Both the position numbers and the translations under genes were made by a program. 6,033 bases of DNA from an uncultured Selenomonadaceae bacterium (GTDB lineage Bacteria; Bacillota; Negativicutes; Selenomonadales; Selenomonadaceae), in contig CAJOKY010000146.1 in the NCBI GenBank assembly GCA_905235425.1, positions 1 through 6,033 on the forward strand, read 5' to 3'. Position 1 is the stretch's first letter. Each line of letters opens with the position of its first letter. Shown in pieces: positions 1 through 4,784 of this stretch. The notes beneath the pieces were generated by a model that did not search any database, was not told where the DNA came from, and saw only the letters and a list, made by a program, of their open reading frames with translations.

Positions 1-2
1 AT

Positions 3-335
3 GAACTCGGCGACCCTATGCTTAACCGCTACCACATTATGGCTGTTGACATTGCACGCGTGCATGAGCTTGATGAAATTGAACACATTGCTTTTTGCGT
101 CAACACCATTTTGAAAAATAATCTGCGCTCCAAAAACATTGACTTGATAGACTTCAAACTGGAATTTGGACGCGACGAAAATGACAAAATTGTTTTGGCT
201 GATGAAATTTCGCCGGATAACTGCCGTTTCTGGGATATGGCTACGCATGAAAAATTGGACAAAGACCGTTTCCGTCACGATATGGGCGGTGTAGAAGAGG
301 CTTATAAAGAAATGCTGACTCGTCTTACAATGTAA
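3..335 (+). CDS. purC: Phosphoribosylaminoimidazole-succinocarboxamide synthase (SAICAR synthetase), 5'-truncated by the window edge
   Basis: Catalyses the ATP-dependent joining of aspartate to CAIR to give SAICAR in de novo purine synthesis; a cytoplasmic enzyme. Only the last 110 residues are present, a little under half of the roughly 235-240 residues usual for bacterial PurC. The frame is open from the first complete codon (visible start ELGDPMLNRYHI), so the ATG at 18 is an internal Met and not the start. Family hallmarks seen are the GDP-M-N-YHI segment, the second SAICAR-synthetase signature LIDFKLEFG at visible residues 48-56, and the ADEISPD-CRFWD block followed by EKLDKDRFR. The C terminus (EAYKEMLTRL) is the normal family ending, so the 3' end is intact. 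It is followed directly by an intrinsic terminator. Identity is nearly certain; what lies upstream (often other pur genes) cannot be seen. Confidence 0.97.
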   Translation, partial: ELGDPMLNRYHIMAVDIARVHELDEIEHIAFCVNTILKNNLRSKNIDLIDFKLEFGRDENDKIVLADEISPDNCRFWDMATHEKLDKDRFRHDMGGVEEAYKEMLTRLTM

Positions 336-350
336 AAATTTTTCTACGGT

Positions 351-392
351 CGGCGGTTGAGAGACAAGGTATTCTTGACCGTCGATTTTTTT
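351..392 (+). terminator. Intrinsic (rho-independent) terminator after purC
   Basis: A 12-bp stem pairs 351-362 with 373-384 (nine Watson-Crick pairs and three G-U pairs at 353/382, 358/377 and 359/376). The loop is 10 bases (363-372) and a run of seven T follows at 386-392. It starts 15 bases after the purC stop codon. The next gene's start codon is only 20 bases beyond the T run, so the hairpin may also act as a partial read-through or attenuation site for the downstream pair. Confidence 0.82.
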
Positions 393-395
393 AAA

Positions 396-403
396 TAGAG
401 AGG
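396..403 (+). promoter_or_regulatory. Ribosome binding site of the small secreted protein gene
   Basis: The TAGAGAGG tract, containing a GAGAGG core, lies 8 bases before the ATG at 412 and supports that start. No convincing -35/-10 pair fits between the terminator and this site. Confidence 0.6.
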
Positions 404-411
404 TATTTGTT

Positions 412-753
412 ATGTTGAAGAAGATGTTTTTGTTTTTAATCGTCGGTTTAGCCGTAACCTTTGCAAATATCGACAAGGCAGAGGCTGAAGATGTTTACGT
501 AGGCACTTCACCTGCTACCGGCTGGGATTGCTACGTTATGACGGAAACAATAAGGCGTAACTACAACGGAACAAGCTATGTCACTTTAAAAATGTATACG
601 CAGGATGGAAATGAGCGTTTAAGCCAATACAGATTTTGGTACGATTCGGAAAGAGATGTTATGCGTTTTTCTAATGAAAACTACAGCGGCATCGCTAACC
701 GCTATGAAACGCCGATTGAATGGAACATGTTGCAGGTTATCAGAAATTATTAA
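412..753 (+). CDS. Small secreted protein of unknown function
   Basis: A 113-residue protein that I do not recognise as a named family. The N terminus is a clear Sec signal peptide: MLKK basic start, hydrophobic core at residues 5-18, and an AEA/E signal peptidase I site after residue 25. The predicted mature protein is about 88 residues, rich in Tyr, Asn and Arg, with a single Cys (residue 40) and no further membrane segment. The mature sequence alternates polar and aromatic residues (TGWDCYVMTETI, TSYVTLKMYTQDG, YRFWYDSERDVMRF), which suggests a small beta-rich domain; that is inference. An ATG start with a GAGAGG site 8 bases upstream supports the gene. Its stop codon overlaps the ribosome binding site of the glycosyltransferase gene, so the two are probably co-translated. 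Whether the secreted protein and the glycosyltransferase are functionally related is not shown. Gene reality is fairly secure; function is unknown. Confidence 0.82.
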   Translation: MLKKMFLFLIVGLAVTFANIDKAEAEDVYVGTSPATGWDCYVMTETIRRNYNGTSYVTLKMYTQDGNERLSQYRFWYDSERDVMRFSNENYSGIANRYETPIEWNMLQVIRNY

Positions 754-758
754 AGGAG
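752..758 (+). promoter_or_regulatory. Ribosome binding site overlapping the upstream stop codon
   Basis: AAAGGAG overlaps the TAA stop at 751-753 and sits 8 bases before the GTG at 767. It decides in favour of that GTG start and points to translational coupling with the preceding gene. Confidence 0.75.
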
Positions 759-766
759 TTTGAAAC

Positions 767-1669
767 GTGAAGGTTTACGATTGCTTTACTTTCTACAACG
801 AATTTGAACTTTTGGAATTGCGCCTTAAGTCGCTATGGGATATGGTAGACTACTTCGTACTTGTCGAGGCTGACATTAATCATACTAATCAACCTAAGCC
901 TTTTTACTTCGCCGAGCGTATGGAAGAATTTAAAGAATTCCTGCCGAAAATTCGCCACATACCGCTGAAAGTAAACGTAGACTACAAAGGCGTCGGCGAT
1001 TGGCAGATTGAAAACGGTCAACGCAACGGCATAATGTACGGTTTAAGTGACGCCGCGCCGGACGATTTAATTTTCATTTCAGATTTAGACGAAATTCCCG
1101 CGCCGGATATTCTTCAGCGCATTGAAAAAAATCAAACGCCGGTAATAAGTAATTGTCCTGTACCCCCTCCCCTTGCCGACGGACGTATGTTGAGAGTGCC
1201 TTGCCAAATTTTAGTTCCTGCCGCTGAATTGCTGAAATATTATCCTATAACTCTGCAACAAACTTTTCACTACTATTATTTCGATTGGATATCCAAAGGC
1301 GGTTGGACGGGTACAGTTCTTGCCAAAAGAAAAAATCTTACAACACCGCAAGAGATGAGGAATTTAAAGGATGCTTTTCCATACATTCCAAATGGCGGAT
1401 GGCACTTTTCGTACATGGGCGGCGTAGATAAAGTTATAACTAAAATAAAATCTATCGTGGAAGGCGATGAATTTATTAGATATAATAAAAATTTGTCAGA
1501 TAAAAATTATGTAAAAGAGTGTATGAAAACCGGCAAGGATATTTACGGGAGAAAAAATATTCCCGAATCTCAATTTTATCCTTACGACATTTCAAATATC
1601 AACTTGCCGTACCTGCAGGAGTTTTTGAAAAAATATCCGTACTTTCTAAGAAAATATGATTTTTCTTGA
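767..1669 (+). CDS. Glycosyltransferase family 17 protein (MGAT3-like, N-acetylglucosaminyltransferase family)
   Basis: A 300-residue cytoplasmic protein without signal peptide or membrane segment. The family 17 pattern runs its whole length: N-terminal VYDCFTFYNEFELLELRL (residues 3-20), VDYFVLVEADINHTNQPKP (27-45), the acidic nucleotide-sugar/metal motif SDLDE (105-109) followed by IPAPDIL, the FHYYYFDW block (167-174), and the conserved C-terminal GGWHFSYMGG (210-219). Eukaryotic members add bisecting GlcNAc to N-glycans; bacterial members are common in polysaccharide or surface-glycan loci, and their acceptors are mostly unknown. Donor and acceptor cannot be read from this sequence. It starts with GTG, supported by a good ribosome binding site, 13 bases after the secreted-protein gene. 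No other sugar genes are nearby, which is unusual for a glycan locus. A Pro-rich stretch at residues 130-140 (CPVPPPLADGR) between the DxD region and the aromatic block looks extra compared with what I recall of the family. Confidence 0.9.
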   Translation: MKVYDCFTFYNEFELLELRLKSLWDMVDYFVLVEADINHTNQPKPFYFAERMEEFKEFLPKIRHIPLKVNVDYKGVGDWQIENGQRNGIMYGLSDAAPDDLIFISDLDEIPAPDILQRIEKNQTPVISNCPVPPPLADGRMLRVPCQILVPAAELLKYYPITLQQTFHYYYFDWISKGGWTGTVLAKRKNLTTPQEMRNLKDAFPYIPNGGWHFSYMGGVDKVITKIKSIVEGDEFIRYNKNLSDKNYVKECMKTGKDIYGRKNIPESQFYPYDISNINLPYLQEFLKKYPYFLRKYDFS

Positions 1670-1670
1670 T

Positions 1671-1699
1671 ATAACATGCAGACAAATAACCGCGATAAT
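1671..1699 (+). promoter_or_regulatory. Possible promoter of jag
   Basis: ATAACA (1671-1676, 4 of 6 to the -35 consensus) is separated by 17 bases from GATAAT (1694-1699, 5 of 6 to the -10 consensus). It lies just after the glycosyltransferase stop and 37 bases before the jag start. The match is partial and the region is AT-rich, so this is a candidate only. Confidence 0.35.
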
Positions 1700-1720
1700 C
1701 GTATTTATATTGATTTGAAA

Positions 1721-1727
1721 AGGGTGA
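1721..1727 (+). promoter_or_regulatory. Ribosome binding site that fixes the jag start
   Basis: AGGGTGA lies 8 bases before the ATG at 1736. The upstream ATG codons at 1676 and 1727 are in frame but have no site, or one too close, and would put non-family residues before the conserved Jag N terminus. Confidence 0.7.
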
Positions 1728-1735
1728 TGTTATTA

Positions 1736-2584
1736 ATGGCGACTATTATTGAAAAGACGGGTAAAACCGTAGAAGAAGCATTTCAAGCCGCGCTGTCTGA
1801 ACTCGGCGTCAAAGAAGAAGATGTCGAAATGGAAGTTTTGGAGAAACCGTCTAAAGGTATTTTGGGCTTTTTCGGCAATAAACCTGCGCGGATAAGAGTC
1901 ACGTTAAAGGAAGTTCCCAAAGCCGAAATTACAGGCGAAAATCCTACCACTATTAATTTCAGGGTGGTACCGAGTCTTGACACTTTGCCGACGGTTGACG
2001 ATGAACCCGTTGACACTGAAACTACAGTTGACGACGTACCTAAACTTGACGCCGAATCAGAAGTGGTAACACCTGCCGCTACAGATGACGCCGAATCAGC
2101 AGAAAATGTTGTAACTTTTGATCGCGCAGAAGTTATTGAACGTGCACAAAAGTTTTTGTTTGACGTTTTCGCCGCAATGAATGTCGAAATAAAAATTGAT
2201 GTCAGTGAAGTTGATGAAAACGTTATTTTAAATTTGACAGAAAAAAAATCCGCCGCACTTATCGGCAAGCACGGGCAGAATTTAGACGCCTTGCAGTACT
2301 TGACAAATCTTGCCGCTAATAAAGACTCTGAAGACAAGGTGCGCTTTATTCTTAATGTAGGCGATTATCGCGAACGCCGCGAAATTATTTTAAAGAAAAT
2401 GGCTAAAAGCGCGGCGGATCGTGTTGTACGTACTCGCAAGGAAGTCAAACTTGAACCGATGAGCCGTCACGAACGCTTAATTATTCATACGGCGTTGCAA
2501 GATCATAAACGCGTGGAAACGCACAGTTACGGCAATGAACCCGGTCGCCACATTGTAGTTTCACTTAAACGTAAGAGTAAGTAG
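1736..2584 (+). CDS. jag: RNA-binding protein Jag/KhpB (Jag_N, KH and R3H domains)
   Basis: A 282-residue cytoplasmic RNA-binding protein. In Firmicutes the Jag/KhpB protein (also called EloR) pairs with KhpA and influences cell elongation and division. Domains in order: Jag_N at residues 1-58 with the signature KGILGFFG (40-47); an acidic, low-complexity linker at about 60-130; a KH domain with its loop IGKHG (176-180) at about 137-212; and a C-terminal R3H domain with the Arg-x3-His motif RLIIH (247-251) and ending SYGNEPGRHIVVSLK. The start is chosen at MATIIEKTGKTVEEAF because it matches the family N terminus and has a ribosome binding site. The linker holds a six-residue repeat (see separate entry). 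The stop codon TAG lies inside a heptanucleotide repeat array, which also encodes the last residues, so the C-terminal tail may have been altered by that repeat. Unlike the usual arrangement, no rpmH, rnpA, yidC or mnmE gene adjoins it. Identity is secure. Confidence 0.95.
   Translation: MATIIEKTGKTVEEAFQAALSELGVKEEDVEMEVLEKPSKGILGFFGNKPARIRVTLKEVPKAEITGENPTTINFRVVPSLDTLPTVDDEPVDTETTVDDVPKLDAESEVVTPAATDDAESAENVVTFDRAEVIERAQKFLFDVFAAMNVEIKIDVSEVDENVILNLTEKKSAALIGKHGQNLDALQYLTNLAANKDSEDKVRFILNVGDYRERREIILKKMAKSAADRVVRTRKEVKLEPMSRHERLIIHTALQDHKRVETHSYGNEPGRHIVVSLKRKSK
1977..2063 (+). repeat. Degenerate 18-base repeat coding for a hexapeptide in the Jag linker
   Basis: TTGAC recurs at 1977, 1995, 2010, 2028 and 2046, i.e. 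at spacings of 18, 15, 18 and 18 bases. At the protein level this reads LDTLPT, VDDEP, VDTETT, VDDVPK, LDAESE (residues 81-109), a (V/L)D-x-x-P/E-x unit. A 14-base direct repeat TGACGCCGAATCAG at 2047-2060 and 2086-2099 gives a further DAES copy 39 bases on. It is confined to the disordered linker. Confidence 0.6.
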
Positions 2585-2604
2585 TGAGTAGTAAGTAGTG
2601 AGTA
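2577..2604. repeat. Heptanucleotide tandem array, (GTAAGTA GTGAGTA)x2
   Basis: Four 7-base units in exact tandem: GTAAGTA, GTGAGTA, GTAAGTA, GTGAGTA. This is equally a 14-base unit repeated twice without mismatch. The array begins in the last codons of jag and supplies its TAG stop (2582-2584), then occupies the start of the gap to the peptidase gene. On the + strand it contains TAA, TAG or TGA in all three frames. Six preceding bases (GTAAGA, 2571-2576) may be a degenerate fifth unit inside jag. It has the same length and internal period as the array within dus at 5650-5677. Confidence 0.92.
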
Positions 2605-2607
2605 AAA

Positions 2608-2629
2608 TACCGGCTACCGGCTAACACCT
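2608..2629. repeat. Second heptad set, TACCGGC TACCGGC TAACACC
   Basis: Two exact 7-base units TACCGGC (2608-2614, 2615-2621) are followed by a related unit TAACACC (2622-2628) and a T that would begin the next unit. Three bases separate it from the preceding array. Read on the opposite strand the preceding units are TACTCAC and TACTTAC, so both sets fit a loose TAnnnnC pattern in opposite orientations. CCGG-CTA-CCGG (2610-2620) could also form a 4-bp hairpin. The set ends just before the peptidase ribosome binding site. Confidence 0.7.
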
Positions 2630-2633
2630 AAAC

Positions 2634-2640
2634 GAGGTGA
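2634..2640 (+). promoter_or_regulatory. Ribosome binding site of the C11 peptidase gene
   Basis: GAGGTGA lies 5 bases before the ATG at 2646. The in-frame GTG at 2637 falls inside this site and so is not the start. No promoter is evident in the repeat-filled gap, so transcription probably continues from jag. Confidence 0.7.
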
Positions 2641-2645
2641 CTACT

Positions 2646-4778
2646 ATGTTAAAATATTTTGGGCGAATCGGCTTAACCGTAGCAATGTTAGTGACGCTTT
2701 TACTTTCAAGCGCCTGTTCTGATTCGGGCGGCGAACAAAGTTCAAGCACTCCCGCTAACACTTCAAATAAGTCAACTACTAAATCTACCGTAAGTTTTGC
2801 TGACGAATACAATAAAAATGATACATGGATTGTATACTGGTATCTTTGCGGTACGGATTTAGAGAGCGGCAACGGCGCGGCAACTCTTGACATTTCTGAA
2901 TTGGTTGAAGTAAATTTACCGCCAAATGTAAAAGTGCTGATTCAAACCGGCGGCACTGCCGAATGGCAAAACGAAGTTATACCCAACGGACAAATTACGC
3001 GCTTGCTTTATGACAATGAAGATTTAAAAATTTTGCAGGAATTGCCCGATGCCGATATGGGTTCACAAAGTACGCTGGTTGACTTCCTGCGTTACGGCAA
3101 GGATAATTTTCAAGCAGATCACCGCGTCTTTGTATTTTGGGATCACGGCGGCGGCAGTGTTTACGGCATTTGTTCAGATGAACGCACGGGAAATTCTTTA
3201 AGCTTGAATGACTTGACGCAAGCTTTTCAATCTGTCTATCAAGCTGATACTGAAAAACCGCCTTTTGAGATAATCGGTTTTGACGCATGCTTAATGGCAA
3301 CTTACGATACTGCGGCGTCTATTTACGGTTTCTGCAAATATATGGTAGCGTCTGAAGAAGTTGAACCAGGCAACGGCTGGAATTACACCGGCTGGGTAGG
3401 TACGCTTGCCAATAATCCTGCGATAGGCGGAGCGGCACTCGGTAAGTCAATCTGTGATAGTTTTATGAAAGGTTGCGACGAATATGGTACAGAAGACGCG
3501 GCAACGCTTTCAGTTATTGATATGTCAAAAATCCCGCGCCTTAATATCGCATATGAATATTTCGGACTTGAGGCGGTAAAAAATGCTCGGCATGATGTTA
3601 GAGGCTTTTTCTCAACCTACGGACGCGGCGCACAACGCGCTGAAAATTACGGCGGCAACACTCGTCAAAGCGGCTATTTCAATATGGTTGACCTTGCCGA
3701 CCTTGCTAAACAGTCACAAAAAATTTTGCCTTCAACATGTCAAAATTTAATCGCCGCGATTGATGACGCGGTTGTCTACAAAGTTCACGGCGATTACCGC
3801 AGTAAAGGTAACGGTCTTTCCGGCTTTTACTCCTACGACGGCGGCGAAGATTCGCTTATCGGTTATCTTAACCTCGACGCCGCACCTTTCACACAAAAAG
3901 TATTGTATTATTACTTGATTTACGGCGAATTGCCCGACGAAGCCGCAAGAGTTATTGACGATGGAAGTTTTGAAAAAACTCTCGCGCAGGCTGGCGAAAG
4001 TTTAGCCCAATCCACGCCGGAAACTTCTCAACCTGCCGTAATTGAAGAAACCGTACCTGGTGCGCAACTTTCTCAAAATGTTCCTGCACAGCGCATTGAT
4101 AATTTTTCCGTTACAAGTCTTGAAGATTTGCCGGTTGACATTGACAAGGAAGGCAACGCCTTTGTAAAGCTGACCGAAGAGCAAATGGATCTTTTGACAA
4201 GCGTCCACTGTCAACTGATTTATATCAGCGTGGAAGATGACATTATCCTTTATCTTGGCAGTGACTCGAATATAGTTGCGGATTGGGACACGGGTATTTT
4301 TAAAGACAACTTCCAAGCCATATGGCCGACGCTGGACGGTCATTTAGTTTTTATGGAAGTTGTCGCGGAAGATGACGATTATATCCTTTACAATGTGCCG
4401 ATTAAGTTAAACGGCGTCGAATGCAATTTGCAAGTGGTTTACACCTACAAAGATGAAAAATACCATATTCTCGGCGCACGCAAGGGCATTGACAATAACG
4501 GTATGGCAGATCGTAACTTGATTAAATTAAAAGCCGGCGACGAAATTACTACTATTCATTACGCCAAATTAATGTCCAGCGACGACGACGATTTAATGTC
4601 TATTGACGTGGATACGTTCACAATTTCAAGCGCCAATCCTGAATTTAAAGACGAAGAGACCGGCGACGGAATTTTTGGTTACTGCTTTGAATTTGTTTCA
4701 CCGACAGAAGACAGCGCACTTTCGCAAATGGTGACGTTCACCGTACAAGGCGATGAAATTACAACTTCGGTAGAGTAA
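2646..4778 (+). CDS. Lipoprotein cysteine peptidase, clostripain family (C11), with an unidentified C-terminal domain
   Basis: A 710-residue exported, probably membrane-anchored protein. The lipoprotein signal peptide (residues 1-23) ends in the lipobox LSSAC with the acylated Cys at 24. A Ser/Thr/Asn linker (25-50) leads to the C11 peptidase domain, roughly 60-430. It starts WIVYWYLCGTDLE and includes the catalytic His in FWDHGGGSVYG (His167) and the catalytic Cys in GFDACLMA (Cys215). Clostripain-type enzymes cleave after Arg or Lys; Asp213, two before the Cys, fits the known basic-residue pocket. Members are often activated by self-cleavage between His and Cys; Arg180 in CSDERTGN is a plausible site (inference). 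After a Pro/Gln/Ser-rich linker (about 448-485) comes a C-terminal region of about 220 residues, rich in Asp/Glu and apparently beta-stranded (DEDDD and SSDDDD runs), which I do not recognise. It may bind calcium or a substrate. The gene lies 61 bases after jag and converges with dus. Family assignment is secure; the natural substrate is unknown. Confidence 0.94.
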   Translation: MLKYFGRIGLTVAMLVTLLLSSACSDSGGEQSSSTPANTSNKSTTKSTVSFADEYNKNDTWIVYWYLCGTDLESGNGAATLDISELVEVNLPPNVKVLIQTGGTAEWQNEVIPNGQITRLLYDNEDLKILQELPDADMGSQSTLVDFLRYGKDNFQADHRVFVFWDHGGGSVYGICSDERTGNSLSLNDLTQAFQSVYQADTEKPPFEIIGFDACLMATYDTAASIYGFCKYMVASEEVEPGNGWNYTGWVGTLANNPAIGGAALGKSICDSFMKGCDEYGTEDAATLSVIDMSKIPRLNIAYEYFGLEAVKNARHDVRGFFSTYGRGAQRAENYGGNTRQSGYFNMVDLADLAKQSQKILPSTCQNLIAAIDDAVVYKVHGDYRSKGNGLSGFYSYDGGEDSLIGYLNLDAAPFTQKVLYYYLIYGELPDEAARVIDDGSFEKTLAQAGESLAQSTPETSQPAVIEETVPGAQLSQNVPAQRIDNFSVTSLEDLPVDIDKEGNAFVKLTEEQMDLLTSVHCQLIYISVEDDIILYLGSDSNIVADWDTGIFKDNFQAIWPTLDGHLVFMEVVAEDDDYILYNVPIKLNGVECNLQVVYTYKDEKYHILGARKGIDNNGMADRNLIKLKAGDEITTIHYAKLMSSDDDDLMSIDVDTFTISSANPEFKDEETGDGIFGYCFEFVSPTEDSALSQMVTFTVQGDEITTSVE

Positions 4779-4784
4779 AAAATT

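Noticed and set aside
18..335. ATG at 18 as the start of a small 105-residue gene
   Set aside because: The frame is open back to the window edge and the upstream residues ELGDP are conserved PurC sequence, so it is an internal Met of a truncated gene.
1648..1667. AAGAAAA/TTTTCTT hairpin at the end of the glycosyltransferase gene as a terminator
   Set aside because: A 7-bp stem with a single G-C pair, inside the coding sequence and not followed by a T run; too weak to terminate.
1676..1735. N-terminal extension of Jag from the ATG at 1676 or 1727
   Set aside because: The extra residues do not match the family, there is no properly spaced ribosome binding site, and the candidate promoter overlaps this stretch.
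1783..2337. 184-residue open frame antisense to jag
   Set aside because: Ser/Thr-rich product that mirrors codon bias of jag on the other strand, with no ribosome binding site or recognisable domain.
2577..2629. CRISPR array or telomere-like/origin iterons
   Set aside because: Units are 7 bases with no spacers, and no cas, replication or partition gene is present; a short tandem repeat is the simpler reading.
4002..4343. 113-residue open frame antisense to the peptidase gene
   Set aside because: It lies wholly inside a strongly supported gene and has no family resemblance.
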